Positions 13,248-24,362 of a DNA stretch of 64,000 nt are shown here, piece by piece (positions within the stretch are counted from its first letter, which is position 1; every line of letters begins with the position of its first letter). Origin of the DNA: Amia ocellicauda (taxonomy: Eukaryota; Chordata; Actinopteri; Amiiformes; Amiidae); NCBI RefSeq assembly GCF_036373705.1, contig NC_089855.1, positions 7,602,001-7,666,000 of the forward strand, read 5' to 3'. The notes under the pieces are model-generated. The model saw nothing but the letters and a program-made list of their open reading frames with translations, was not told the origin of the DNA and did not search any database. The position numbers were made by a program, and so were the translations under genes.

Positions 13248-16200
13248 CTGTGCCTGTGCTGAACGCAGTATAATTGTGGAGTCTCTGAAATATGGTGATA
13301 AACCAGACCATTCATATGTAAATCCTGCTGTCATGCGGACAGACGTGTTCTGCAGATGATATCCATACGTCACAATAAAGGGCAGACATGAACGTTTCTG
13401 TCTCTCATCACGGCCATCATGAGGTTTGAGAGCCGGCATTGAGATTCAGCGCTCATCCCTCACCCCAGGGGTAGGGCATGCTTTGAGACTTGCTGTCAGA
13501 GGACGGCTTGTCAGAGAGACAAATTCACCAGCTGATGATGGCCGGCGCACGCCTTGACAGGTTAAGCAGAACCTCATGTTTACTGGCAAGAATGTCTCTC
13601 TCATAGAAGTGTTCTGGTCTCACCTTGTAAGGCATTGTGTGTTGATAATGCTCTTTTTGACTGGCTGTACAATTACACTAGCAAGACATCCTATTCAAAC
13701 TTGTTGGCACTCTAAGTGTACTAAGTGAAAATTATTTCAGTGTCTTTCTCTGGACTCATATTGAACCTCAGCTCTCAATCACAGAGACCTCGTCCAGGTT
13801 TGACTCACTGCTCCCGGGCAGGTATTCACAGGGGCTTAGGAACAGACAGGCAACAAAACACAATCATGAAGTTAGTAAACGGGTTTGACAGTCACTTTGA
13901 GCCATCCCCTGCCGAACCTCGTAAATGTCTCTGTGTGAGACGCTCCGTACCTTCCCCGTCCCGGGTGTGGGTGTGCAGGAGCTGCAGACCTGCGCAGGCT
14001 GTCAGCAGCCTCTCCATGCCGTCCACACTGGCACTCAGGCCCCGGGCGACGTCCGCCGTAGAGACAGGCCCCTCGGACGCCAGCAGGAAGTCAAACACCC
14101 CGAGTTCACAGGCGGCGAACAGCGTCTGCAGGGGAGAAGGGGGCTCGGTCAGTGGGAGGGTTGAAACCAGCAGCTGCAGACCTTTAGAAAATGTGTCTTT
14201 GAGAAACAACACCACTGAGATGCAAGTCTCTCATGTCTAGTTTGCGAGGTTTTGTGAACTTTTGTGCATGTGTGGAGCTTGGCAGCCTGTCAGTGTTTCT
14301 CAGAAGACGGTGTGGTTAGCTGGAGGTGGGCAATCATAGAAGGAACTGGCAGTATAAATAAATCAGTGGAGATTTAGACAACTGCGGGTTTTCCCACTGA
14401 TTTTTCTGAACGTGTTATACGTAAAGCCAAATAAAAACCTGCAGTCAAGCCCTGAGGTTCTGGTTGTCAGGTGGGTTGAAGCCTGGATTTCAATTGGGTT
14501 CTCGTGTTCAATTGTCTTCAAAATCATGAAAGGCATCGAGCACATCAAACCAGAGGAGCTTTTCCAGATCAGCAGGGACACACGCACCCGGGGACACAAA
14601 TGGAAATCGGGCTTCAAGGCATTCAAGACAGAAAACAGGAGACACTTCTTCACACAGAGAGGCGTCACAATCTGAACAAACTCCCCAGCGATGTGGCTGA
14701 AGAGACAATTTGGGAACATTCAGAAACAGACCGGATAGGATCCTTAGATCACTTAGTTATTAATGGACACCAAACGAGCACGATGGGTCGAATGGCTTCT
14801 TCTCGATTGGACACTTTCTTATGTTCTTATGTTATAAACATCAGGGGCTTTCTTCACCTTGAGAGGAAACTACCTGACAGCAGGGGGAGCCACTGAGGGG
14901 GCTACACACTCCACAGGGATAAATGTTTGTATATGTTTGAAGTATGTGGTGTGAGTCCAGTAAATCTTTCTATACATGGTTAGAAGTGGGTGACCACGTT
15001 CCTCCGATAAGGTAGCTCAAAAAAACATTGTTTTCCACTCCATGTACTTATATAATTTCAACAGCTTTCAATAATCAGCCTCGGGAATCTGAAATACCCA
15101 TCAAGCAGTGAAACAATACTTAATTTCTATCGAAAAGCCAGTAGTTGCATTTCTAAAAATTTCCTCGGCACCCTGGGAATAAAGACTTTACAGTACTGAT
15201 GGGATTTTTAAGCATCCCAGTGTAAAAGTCACTTAATTCTTTCACCAATTTGTTACAGTCTCCTTCCTGCTCCTCAGGCATGGATGGACAGCTGAAGGAC
15301 CTGCTAATGAATCTCAGTGTCTGTGTGCAAATTAGAAGACTGTTTTATCTCCCTTCATTGACGTATTATGTCTCGTGGCTGAGTCTGGGGAGAATTTCTA
15401 TTACTACAGGTGATTTCAATTTCAAAGAGTATTTGAAATTATTATTCTTCATTATTCAGAAGCTCTCCGCTATGTGAGACGTTGCAAGGGACCCGGGGAG
15501 AGAAACTCTCCTGCACTTTTGTAAATCATTCACAATGTGGCTTCATAATTCATTATTGTAGATGAAAAGCTACAAATGCTCTCCTTCATTCGAACCTAAA
15601 TGTCGTGGAATGATCACCGTTGAAAGGCAGCCTGTAAAACACACACGCTGTGTTTTCAAGGCAAACCATCATGGGCAGGAAGTTTGCAAACATATCTGCA
15701 TGAACTCTATGTTTCAGTTCAGTGCTTACTGTGCAGATTCCTTGACATTAATCTCTGACATCCTAAACTGTTGGAAAGAAGCATAAATATTCAGATATCC
15801 CTCAGAATCTGGCCTTCGGCAATCTATTTCTATGCTATGAGTTTGAGTTAGAAGAGTATGATTTGAGACGGTCAAGTTTACTGTGCTGTTTTTATTTCCT
15901 AAATATAGTGACAGGAAACTATTATAATCTTGGGAAGAAAAATGTAAACACAAACGCACACACACTTAACCTATATAATCGATCCACTGCTTGACAAAAC
16001 CCTCCCCAAGATGTTCCCACTTGTCGTGTGTAGCTTGTGACGTACAGTTTCTCTTTTCCAAAGCACGCCTACAACGTGGGATCTCTTGGGACCCATTTGT
16101 CGCTTCCTTCTTCAAATTGTGTATTAAGTGTATCGGTAAGTAGTCTTAGTGCTGCAAGACCAACATTACAGTTACTTTCTGAGATGCTAATTCTAAACAA

Positions 16201-16392
16201 GGGTACATTGTTCTAGACGTACGGGATCCCAGAGCCCAGGACACATTCAACTCCTGCTATTAAGTAAATGAAATAGAAGATGCATAATACATCTGGATCG
16301 TCCACACTTGTTCTCCTTACCTTGGACACCAGGAAGCCTTCCATATAGTCCAGTATTTTCCTCGGGTACTCGGCCTCACTGCCAGAATCCAT
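1..16392 (-). CDS. ASMT: Acetylserotonin O-methyltransferase, eight exons, 3' end cut by window edge
   Basis: Cytosolic SAM-dependent enzyme that methylates N-acetylserotonin to melatonin, mainly in pineal and retina. Coding exons in transcription order: 16392-16321, 14125-13951, 13033-12904, 12046-11978, 9827-9709, 4983-4843, 3557-3435 and 137 to base 1. All junctions have AG acceptors and GT donors and keep one frame for 322 codons; human ASMT has 345, so about 25 residues lie beyond the left edge. Exon 1 starts [14 protein letters not shown]; the start has A at -3 and G at +4. Exon 2 carries [13 protein letters not shown] (dimerisation region). The SAM-binding loop DLGGCSGALA spans residues 186-195, across the exon 5/6 junction. 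ARILHDW holds the catalytic His256 (human His255). Exon 8 reads [15 protein letters not shown], then [19 protein letters not shown]. There is no Maf-like domain, so it is not ASMTL. No frame break is seen. Family membership is certain; asmt versus a fish-specific duplicate is not resolved. Confidence 0.95.
2345..2424. repeat. GT/TA/CA microsatellite
   Basis: Alternating GT, TA and CA runs directly left of the decayed Tc1 element, in ASMT intron 7. The TA run (2383-2404) may have provided the insertion site. Confidence 0.9.
2421..3290 (+). mobile_element. Decayed Tc1-like transposon in ASMT intron 7
   Basis: The left end (about 2423, CAGATAGGTGACAAATTAAA) is mirrored by a degenerate right end (about 3258-3289, reading AGGTTTTTCATTTCAATTG on plus). 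Between them lie transposase remnants. At about 870 bases it is shorter than a full Tc1 (about 1.2-1.6 kb), so internal sequence is lost. It sits in a TA-rich microsatellite on the left and TATATA on the right, consistent with TA targeting. Confidence 0.85.
2599..3085 (+). pseudogene. Tc1-like transposase remnant
   Basis: The start [19 protein letters not shown] (2599 onward) matches the N-terminus of a fish Tc1-like transposase. A large deletion then jumps to a C-terminal part in another frame: [33 protein letters not shown] and LFQDDNA with the second catalytic Asp. The first Asp region is missing and the final DLNPIEHLW region is frame-broken. It cannot encode an active enzyme. Confidence 0.85.
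3558..4842 (-). other. ASMT intron 6
   Basis: A 1285-base intron between the donor GTATTC (4842-4837) and the acceptor GCGCAG (3563-3558). There is a short GT tract near 4425. No exon or known repeat is seen. Confidence 0.85.
4984..9708 (-). other. ASMT intron 5
   Basis: The largest ASMT intron (4.7 kb), between the donor GTAGGT (9708) and the acceptor CTGAAG (4984). It splits the SAM-binding motif. I recognise no repeat or coding segment. Confidence 0.85.
9828..11977 (-). other. ASMT intron 4
   Basis: Between donor GTGACT (11977) and acceptor TCTCAG (9828). It carries LINE copy 1; a T-rich plus-strand run near 10017-10060 is also present. Otherwise nothing is recognised. Confidence 0.8.
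10675..10966 (-). mobile_element. CR1/L2-like LINE 3' fragment, copy 1
   Basis: A 5'-truncated copy in ASMT intron 4. Read on the minus strand it encodes the end of a reverse transcriptase ([16 protein letters not shown], then [11 protein letters not shown]) and the shared 3' tail ending ...GTTCTTATG. The left border is CATAAGAAC at 10677; truncation lies near 10966. It matches the four other copies in the window almost base for base. Confidence 0.85.
12047..13950 (-). other. ASMT introns 3 and 2 (around exon 3)
   Basis: Intron 3 is 12047-12903 and intron 2 is 13034-13950; exon 3 (12904-13033) lies between. Intron 2 holds the (GT)n(AT)n microsatellite. No other element is recognised. Confidence 0.8.
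13164..13250. repeat. (GT)n(AT)n compound microsatellite in ASMT intron 2
   Basis: About 29 GT units (13164-13221) run directly into about 12 AT units (13222-13246). Such alternating purine-pyrimidine tracts are length-variable and can adopt Z-DNA. Confidence 0.97.
14126..16320 (-). other. ASMT intron 1
   Basis: Donor GTAAGG (16320) to acceptor CTGCAG (14126). It carries LINE copy 2 at 14514-14834. The rest shows no recognised element. Confidence 0.85.
14514..14834 (+). mobile_element. CR1/L2-like LINE 3' fragment, copy 2
   Basis: In ASMT intron 1, opposite in strand to the gene. It begins near TGTCTTCAAAATCATGAAAG and ends in TTCTTATGTTCTTATG. It encodes [19 protein letters not shown] and the same frame lesion after GVTI as the other copies. 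Confidence 0.85.
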
Positions 16393-17280
16393 TTTGGCGT
16401 TTTTATCTGAAAGAAAAAATTTCTCAGCGGGTGCACTCAAGGGACAGCTTTCAGCACAACTGTAGACACGCAGTGTTGGAGGACTAATCGTGCCGTGCAG
16501 ACCGCATTGTGTTCAATGACCTCAGCAGCCGCGGCGGTGATGCAGACCGCAGTAATCAGATCAAGAGATTACTGGTTCAGAAGGGATTGCAGGACGAGAG
16601 GCGTTGCTGAGGTTTACGGCTCGGTACAACCAGTTTTTTGTCGTTTTTAATGCGAGTTTGTTTAAGAATCAAGTACTGTATGCCTGATTGCAGACTATTG
16701 TCAAGAAGTGCAAGTCTTTCTGACAACGCTAGAAGGTTTCTCTCTGTAGACTGCAGAATCCACCAAGACTTGGACACATTGATGCACATCCCATAATGGA
16801 GACCACTAGCTCTTACGCTGGGAAGGTGGCAGAAGGAGTTAAACAATGAATCGGAAACTAATCTTTCTGTAAATCTCACAAAGTTGAGACCACGGCAAAT
16901 CCAATGGACTGGCAAATTGGTCATTAAGCAGAGTGCTGTGCCTGCGCTAAAGGAGCCGTTACGAGGCACAGTCGACAACTATATTTCAGAGGCTGAAGTC
17001 CAGAGCCGTGTTGGGGAATTAAATGGTGTGAACATTTGGTGTTAAAATGGGTCTACTTATAAGCCTGCAGCTCTTGCAAAGTTGCCATCAGCCTCCTTCT
17101 GGCTCAGTCATCCAGTGGGGGGGGATGGTCAGATCTAGGCAGGGTCTTGGTGGTGCCCCATATTCCACCTCTTCAGAATCATCTGGACTGGCTCCAAGAG
17201 GTATGCAAGGCCTTTGATACTTTGTATACCTTTCCCTTTTTTTTTGTTGTTGTTATGATTTAAGAAACAGACATGTTTTA
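16393..17280 (-). promoter_or_regulatory. ASMT upstream region with TAATC/GATTA cores
   Basis: This interval lies between the ASMT start codon and the far end of the AKAP17A 3' region. Within 180 bases of the start there are three OTX/CRX-type cores: TAATC at 16485-16489 and 16553-16557, and GATTA at 16567-16571. Mammalian ASMT is reported to be driven by such photoreceptor/pineal homeobox sites, so the cluster is a reasonable promoter candidate. Five-base cores are common by chance. I see no clear TATA box and cannot place the transcription start. Confidence 0.4.
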
Positions 17281-19461
17281 AAAGAATATTTTAATTGAAC
17301 ACTGAAATCTCAAATTACATTTTCAAAGACAGGTGGAACTGATGATGCGTTACATGCAGCAGGAAAAAAAAGACACACAGAAGGACTTGCAAACACGTCC
17401 GAGAGAGTGATTTCAGTGTGGGATTCGTAAGAAATGCGAGGCTGTACAACAGGCTAGCGTTGACAGGCCGTCAGTTCTCCCATGGGCCCGTTTCTCATGT
17501 AAATGCTGATTTAGCGATGGTATTTCCCTGAGAAGCCAACTAGATGCAAGGTTTTAGTTGTGGGAAAACAAAAACAGAAACTTTCAGAGAGAAAAGCTTG
17601 ACAGGATGTCCTTCTGCTACCATTTGACTTCAGCTTAATTTCCAAGTCCATATAAGCAGATATGACTCAGTTACAGCCCGTAACACAAACAGGTCCTTGT
17701 TTGTCTGTCGTTTTCACCGTTGATTTTGACATTTAACCTTTTCAATTGACATTTAATGAACTCCAACTACATGTCTTCTTAACGGCTCACTCTTATTGGT
17801 TTATTTCATTAATTTTCTAAACAAAAACTAAAAGTTCACAGTGCTTTAAAAGACATGGAAAAATTAATCTTCACAGGTCTCACTATGCCTGGGATGGACT
17901 CGATCAGCAAATCAAAACTTTCAAAAGATGCCAAGTTGACAAAATCTGTGAGCTTCACTCCAATCTCTAATTAATTGATTAAAAGGCACCAGGCCACACA
18001 ATTCCCCAATATCTGTCTGCTCTCAAAGCAATAGCGACATTACATGTCCACTCAGAGGCCTCGACCGCCCCCGACTCCGAACCGAAACTCACATTTTCAT
18101 AGCCGTTTATTTCCCCGTTTATAATAAATGCCTGAAATGCCCAAGGAAACAAAATATGATTATTTTGAGCTCTGAACTTTACATCATAAAGAAATATTCA
18201 CATCATTCTATCACATAGAAATTAGACCACAAAGGAAACCTGGCAAACAATAAGGTGAGAGGACACTTTCCTGCGCTCCGTACTTCACTTAAGAAAACCT
18301 ACTAATTAACAACTGACTTAAACACACACCCCCTTTCGTATTCTTAATGAATGATATTGTCCAGTGTGCTGTAGGCAAAGTTACCATGAGAAAAATGTCA
18401 ATAAACTTTGGCATCTTATAGACTTAAAATAATTGTACTTTCAGGAGAGGCAGCAATATATGCAAAATACGTCTCACATCCAATATGTTTTACTTTATTC
18501 CCACAACACAGACGACAGTTTCTTGCTCAAGTGTCACATTTGCTCTTTATGTAATATGTTACTGAACAAGCTTGTCCCACACGACAGATACACAACCGGG
18601 TACTCGTTGTGCGCCACCGCCGTATCTGACCTTCTGGGAAGAGGAAATCGAAGACATTTCCTGAGCATCAAAACATAAGAGTAGAAAAAGTTCTTAGAAA
18701 AACCAAGAAAACACAAATCGGGTAAAATAGTCTTTGTGCAAAACATGACCAAAAATATACACAGACTGAAAAGGATAAAAACCCGAAGGAACAGAACGAT
18801 CCAGAACCACCCCCAGATTCTGCTGCCGATCAAGTGCCGATTCCTGCCTCTGCTCTGAAACGACACGCGTGTCCTCTGACTAAGTGCAAACACGGCACGG
18901 AGAGTCATCTCGTGCTTCTGTACGGGTGTCTTCTATGCAGTAGAGCCGCTTGGAGATTTGCGATATATTAACTACACAGTCTTATTTAAAGAGTAATTGT
19001 GTTAGATACATTAGATTGCAAGTTAAATATATTTTAAATCTTCTCACAGCACATATTAAAATAAAATACTGTAAACTAATCTACCTACTGTTAAAATACT
19101 GCAGTAACAGTTTCCATAACCACTGCCCTGCCCTGGCTCCAGCGAAGCCCAGACCCCTCTCTCTGTGAACTCTTCTCCCCGTGGGACTCAACCACGCAGA
19201 ATCTGGCGTTCAAAAAAATAAATTAAAAAAAAAGACAAAGGGAAAACAAATTTGTAGTCTTTGGCCCCAAACAGCCATGAATTAAACCCCATGAATGGTC
19301 TCCACTGTGTGCCACTTCATCATCCCAGCGGTCCTGACAATTCACAGTGTGAGCTCGGGCTCATTGCACAGTAAGAGACACAGCCGACACGCATGGAGGT
19401 GCAGGAACGCGGGAGGTGAACCACGCGGCGCTGCTGCTCGGGTCCCGTCTCAAGCGTGGCG
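17281..19461 (-). other. AKAP17A 3' untranslated region and ASMT-AKAP17A spacer
   Basis: AT-rich sequence downstream of the AKAP17A stop with no recognisable coding exon. Minus-strand AATAAA signals lie at 18499-18494 and 18111-18106, and an ATTAAA variant lies near 17296. The 3' UTR is therefore probably 1-2.2 kb. Which signal is used cannot be told from sequence alone. Confidence 0.4.
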
Positions 19462-22400
19462 TTAGCTCCCGCCGCGGTGGCGGTCCAGCTTCCCTCTCCG
19501 GTGGCCGCTCCTCTCGCGGCTGCGGCTGCCGTGCCCGCGGCCCCGCTGCCGGCTGGAGTCCCTCTTGCCGTGGCTCCGTTTGGGGCCGTGCCGGCTGTCA
19601 TTGCTGCTGGAGTCCCGGCTGCGCCCCCTCCGGTCCCGGTCGCCGTCCCCCCGGTCTCGGTCGCCCCCGTGGCGGTCCATGCGGCCCCCACGCCTCCTCT
19701 CTCTGCTGGAGTGCCGGTGGCGGATCCCTTCCCGGCTGCAGCGGCTCGATCGGACCCGGTCCAGCTCCCTGTCGGAGGCCTGGGCCGGAGAGCTGCCGTT
19801 CTCCCCCACGGCTCTGGCCTTACGAGCGAAACCGTTCACCTGGGACGAACACGCCCCCTTCACGAAGGCCCCGTTGGTCTTGGCATCCAACGGAGCCGGG
19901 CTGGTTCGGCTCTCCGACTTCACCGAAGCCGAGGAATCCTCGGAAACAGCGCCACTGGGCGTGGCCCCTCCCTGGCCCTGCGGCGGCTCCGGGGCCACGC
20001 CCTTCTTCAGCAGGTTGTCCAGCAGCCTCTCTCTGAGCTCCCTCTCCTTGCGCTGCAGTTCCAGGGCCCGTGCCTTCTCCTCCTCCACGCGCCGCAGCTC
20101 CACCTCCTGCAGCCGCCGGCGCTCCTCCAGCTGCAGCAGATGGGCCTTCTCGGCCTCCCGCTGCTCGCGCTCCTGCTGCTTCTGGGCCTGCAGGGGGACA
20201 GAGAGGGGTTACAGCATTGCAGGGACATTGGGCACTAGTCACAGAGATTAAGATGGTAAGTGAATTGTGAGCCATAGGTCCCAGGGCACATCTCTCAGGC
20301 CCTCAGCGCTCACCTTGGCCCGGCTGAGCAGCTCGGCAATGAGTCGAATGGACTCCAGGTTGCGCTGGGCCAGCAGGAGCTTCCTCTCCTCCAGAGCGAT
20401 CTTCAGGTGCAGCTTCTTCTGCTCCTCCGCCTGCTGCTTCTTCACCTTCTTCAGATTCTTCTTCTCCTCGCGCTCCCTCTGCTTTTGCTCTCGCTTCCTC
20501 AGCTTTTCCTCCCTCTTCCTCTCCTTCTCCTCCTCCTCCAGCTCCCGCTGTCTCCTTTATTGGGGCAGAACAGAACAACGTCACTGACAGAAAATTAAAT
20601 TATTGAAAAAAAATCACCCCAGAATCACTGAATCGAAATAAAGACACGTATTACTCCATCCTTCAGATCAGAGAGGCAGGCTGATCAAGTTACTGCAGCA
20701 GCCCATAAGAACTTGGCTCGACATTACTGTCACAAACCCGCCTCTATCTTTGTGAAGCTTGTAAAATGTGTGTCCCTTGGTTACCTCTCCTCTTCCTTGC
20801 GTCTCTCCTCCTCCTCTTTCTCTTTCCGTTTCTGTTCTTCTCTCTGTCGCTCGAGCTCCTGCAGTTTCTGGCGCTCCATCTGGCGCTTCTTCATGGCCGT
20901 CTCGCTCAGGTGCTTCGTCGTGTCAAATGTCACCTGTTCGAACCACGACAATTCAATAATCTAAACACTGTGACAATCACCACTACTCTGTCCCAAACAG
21001 GGCGAATAATAGAACAATAAAAATGAGGTGAATAGTAGAACTAAACCACAAAAAAAGGTGAATAAATGAACAAAACCGTAAAAAAAAAAGGGCAGATAAC
21101 AAAAAAATGCAACAAACATGATTAAGTGCTTTTACATTTTTAAAAGACTTGTTGAATTCTTTCCTTTCATATACATCTTTTCTCTTTGTGCGTCTCTCCC
21201 CGTTGTAAACTACACACAGCAGACCTGGAAGGGAGGTCGTAACCTTGAACTTCATTTGATTAAAAGCGCCGCACCGGGACTTGTGCATGTGCTGCGCCGG
21301 TTTAAATGCCTTCTCTGAACTGGCTCCAGCTCATTAGCCAGACAGCATCGGGACAATCCGCTTGTGCCTGAGCTGTAACCACTTTCATTCAAACGAGATG
21401 GCTAAATAAAATGTGCAATTAAAAAAATGAAATCTTCTTAATGTCATCTTGGCAGCCTCTGGAGCCTGGTCTGGACCCGGGGCACCAGCACTCACGATTT
21501 AAGTTCTATCATCCTGAGCAAATATGCAAAGTTAGAATAAAACATGGTGAGCATATATAGTAGTAATATAATAAAGTGTAAACCTTATTCACAATGATTC
21601 CCTGAGTCACATGCCATATGCCAATGCTTTCGTACCAAATGTTTTGACATTTAGAGAGCAGGAGTTAGTTAACAGTGCAAAAACAAGTACTAGATTATTA
21701 AAGCATCCCAGACCTTGTCAAATTCTACACTTCGCACAACTTTTACACATTTTAAGTCAATTTATCTCCGCTTTATAAGGATATCAGGACGTGTGTTGTA
21801 AACAGGCAGTAATTCTGTGGTTGACTGTAACTGAATACACACCGTGTTACTTTCAAAAGGGGCAGAGCAAGAAGTTGGAGGCTAAATAAGTGCTTTCAAA
21901 GGGTTTAAATGTATATTTTTAAAAAGAGAATCTGTGACACAGGAGATTTAGATACATAAACCAGGCTAAAAAAATCATTTTGTTACCAACGTCTAAGAAC
22001 ATGGCTTTGAGGTGAATGTGATTAAAAAGAAAGAAATAAAACACTTCCAAGTCAGGAGTTCACAGCCCTGGTGCTGGGGGAGCCCCTTCCCTGCTGGTTT
22101 TTGTTCTAACCGAGCTTTCAATTACTTAATTGAACCCATAATTAAGCAACGATCTGCTTAGATTTGACTTTTTCAAGTGTATAATAAAATAGTTGTTTCC
22201 TTAATAAGTTCTTTATACAATTCTATACTTAGAACCCCTACTGTTTAAAATTAAAAGGCTCTGATTAAGGAAATTAGTTCAATTAAGGGTTCAATGAAGT
22301 AACAGAGCTCAGTTGGAACAGGACCAGGGTTGTGAACCTCTGCATTAATAAAACACTGGTACTAGGTATGAAAGAGAGAACCTTCATGTTGCATGCCACC

Positions 22401-23140
22401 GCCTTCCCATCCTCCCCTCTGTACATCAGCTTCATCCCCCTCAGGCCGTCCATGGCCTTGACGAAGCCGATATACTCCTGGAACTGGACATAGCCCTCAA
22501 AGTTCAAGTGCCCTCCGAAGCTGAAGGTGTGGAAGTTCTTGTCCATCATCTCCTCCCTGTAGGGGTCAAGCATGGGGATGTCCACGTTGCGGATCTTGCC
22601 GAAGGCCTCGAACACCTGCTGGAGCGCCGCCTCGCAGGGCTTCTCGGAGGCCGAGTCCTTGGCAGCAAACCACTTGCAGGGCAGCCCCTCCAGGTGGATG
22701 GTGTCCGGCCGCTCGCCCGGCACGGTCTCGTTCATGTCCTTGGCGTCACGGAAGAAGGAGTCCCAGTCGTGCCGGGTGGGGAAGTCCATCTTGTACTCAG
22801 CCGCCCGCACTTTCAGGATGTCCGTGAAGCCGCTGAGCTTGATGGTCTTGCCATCCAGCTTGGACAGGAAGGTCCTCACAACGCCCCTGTTCTCCACCTC
22901 GCCCTCAAAGCGGATGAACTCCATGGTGCTCTTGGAGATGCGCAGGGCGGAGAACAGGTCGGGCTGCACCATGGCCTTCAGCCGCTCCATCACCTCCCAG
23001 TTAGAGATGGACTTGCCGGGCTGCTTGAGCTGGGGGAGAGCCACGCTGACGGTCAGCTTGGCAATGGGCTTCAGGTACAGGCCCAGAGCGGGACACAGCT
23101 TCACGGCTTCCGTCGTGTCGTGTACGATTGTCGTACTCAT
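19462..23140 (-). CDS. AKAP17A: A-kinase anchoring protein 17A (SFRS17A/XE7-type)
   Basis: Nuclear speckle protein that binds PKA regulatory subunits and influences alternative splicing in mammals. Coding exons in transcription order: 23140-22382, 20933-20785, 20554-20314 and 20187-19462 (stop TAA at 19464-19462), giving 624 residues against about 695 in human. The start MSTTIVHDTTEAV, with G at -3, lies 15 bases inside an exon whose acceptor precedes 23155. The large exon (residues 1-253) holds the conserved N-terminal region and an RRM-like domain including FHTFSFGGHLNFEGYVQF. Residues 254 to about 460 are a charged, predicted coiled-coil stretch rich in Glu, Lys, Arg and Gln. The segment SIRLIAELLSRAK (ending at residue 383) is a plausible PKA-binding amphipathic helix. 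The tail is an RS/RD/RG-rich domain. The first base of the 20554 exon could instead be a few bases further in (AAAG/GAG repeats), changing one residue. A non-coding first exon ends at 23800. Confidence 0.95.
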
Positions 23141-23799
23141 GTCTACAGCTAGGACCTGGAAACAGACATTAATGAGAAACAAGGCAGGACATACATATGC
23201 ATAGATCAGACATACGCATACATTAACGCTCATTTACATATGCTTAACTATCCACAGGTGCACCATATAGTAGATTGTAGGTATTATTGATGCTGCTGCT
23301 TAATTGATGCATTCAATTCATAAAAATGCAGCTGAATTTACAGAGATGAGCTTTACCATTCACCTGAGAACAGATGCTGCTTATTAAGGTATTAACAAAC
23401 TGGATTTTACAATCCATACATTGTCAGCGTTGTGGTAGTCTTAAATAAGCAAATGTAGTCAAGTACATTTCCTTTAGGGTTATATTTCCGCAAATTAGGG
23501 TTAATTGGCTAATTAATAGAAAAATGGTATTCCTCACAATTAAGCACGTGTTGCTTTAGATATCGCATAACGTGTGTATAACAATATATACAGTAGGATT
23601 ATATCACCTTAATAATAACGACACCGTATTTATCTAGCTCATTTAGAAGCCCATTATAGATAGACGGGTATAACGGTTGCGTAACTCAGTATCTGACAGG
23701 CCCTCCGATGTCCTTTAATGCTATAAATCATGATAATGACGTCGCTCTGTGTATTTTACCCGTTTAGCTCACGGTCAAAGACGAGAGAGAGAGACTCAC
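20934..23799 (-). other. AKAP17A introns 2 and 1 (around the start exon)
   Basis: Intron 2 is 20934-22381 (donor GTTCTC) and holds the fold-back element. Intron 1 is 23156-23799 and is AT-rich with no recognised element. The coding exon 22382-23155 lies between them. Confidence 0.8.
22054..22341. mobile_element. Fold-back (MITE-like) element in AKAP17A intron 2
   Basis: The two ends are inverted copies: the left reads AGGAGTTCACAGCCCTGGTG and the complement of the right reads AGAGGTTCACAACCCTGGTC. The similarity continues inward (GTTCTAACCGAGCTTTCAAT against GTTCCAACTGAGCTCTG, and TTAATTGAACCC in both), with an extra 25-30 bases in the left arm. There is no coding capacity. This is consistent with a non-autonomous DNA transposon; the superfamily is not assigned because the target duplication is unclear. 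Confidence 0.65.
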
Positions 23800-24020
23800 C
23801 TGGCCCGCTTCGCACACTGCACACAACGGCGGCCGGACGGACTGTCTCCGATGAATACAAATATACAGACACTAAACCACAGCCCGTTTGAAGACCCTCG
23901 TCCTCGTCGTCCGTGTCCGTGTGGCGGCCGCGCTTGTGTCTTTGCGCGTATTTTCTCTGTTGCAACACGAAGCCACACCGAGCTGGTTTGTTGTCGGGAA
24001 TCAAAACGGACAGGGAAAGT
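23800..24020 (-). other. AKAP17A: AKAP17A non-coding first exon (5' UTR)
   Basis: On the minus strand a consensus donor, CAG followed by GTGAGT, lies at 23801-23794, with exon 1 ending at 23800. The next acceptor (CCAG before 23155) starts the exon carrying the start codon. The upstream edge is set only by the CpG-rich block and promoter motifs around 24028-24046, so the transcription start is approximate. Confidence 0.6.
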
Positions 24021-24130
24021 TCTCCGATGACGTATTTCCGCTTCCGCCGCGCCGGGGAGCGATGTGATTGGCGGGCGGGCGCCGCTCTGCGCGCCTCACT
24101 GCAGGGACACAAAGCGACACGGATTTAACT
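24021..24130 (-). promoter_or_regulatory. CpG-rich AKAP17A core promoter
   Basis: A CpG-dense stretch (about 23800-24110) just upstream of the inferred first exon. On the plus strand it holds TGACGT (24028-24033, a CRE core) followed at once by two ETS-type TTCCG cores (24036-24046). CRE plus tandem ETS sites without a TATA box is typical of housekeeping promoters. This is an inference from motifs and position; no transcript evidence is visible. Confidence 0.55.
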
Positions 24131-24307
24131 GTGACAGCATGTGCTGCATGACGCCACAATACAACCCTGTACTTCAGTGAAATGGTCTTCTTAGTGTTAA
24201 TACCGTGTTACTCAAACGGAGTCATCAACTCACATTCAATATAGTATAAAGTATTTTATCCATTCATTATTGTGTGAACTTAAACTAGACCAAATTAGAA
24301 ATGTTTT

Positions 24308-24308
24308 C

Positions 24309-24362
<54 letters not shown>

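Noticed and set aside
13104-13439. Frames encoding long HTHTHT or VCVCVC runs
   Set aside because: Products of the (GT)n(AT)n microsatellite, not genes.
1-16392. Assignment as ASMTL
   Set aside because: No Maf-like domain upstream, and the methyltransferase half matches ASMT exon by exon.
19416-20251. Three long plus-strand frames (206-260 codons) over the AKAP17A tail exon
   Set aside because: They are antisense to a well-supported exon; GC-rich Arg/Ser codons read on the other strand lack stops by composition. No homology is recognised.
22508-23204. Two plus-strand frames of over 200 codons opposite the AKAP17A start exon
   Set aside because: Antisense shadows of a conserved exon; no family motif seen.
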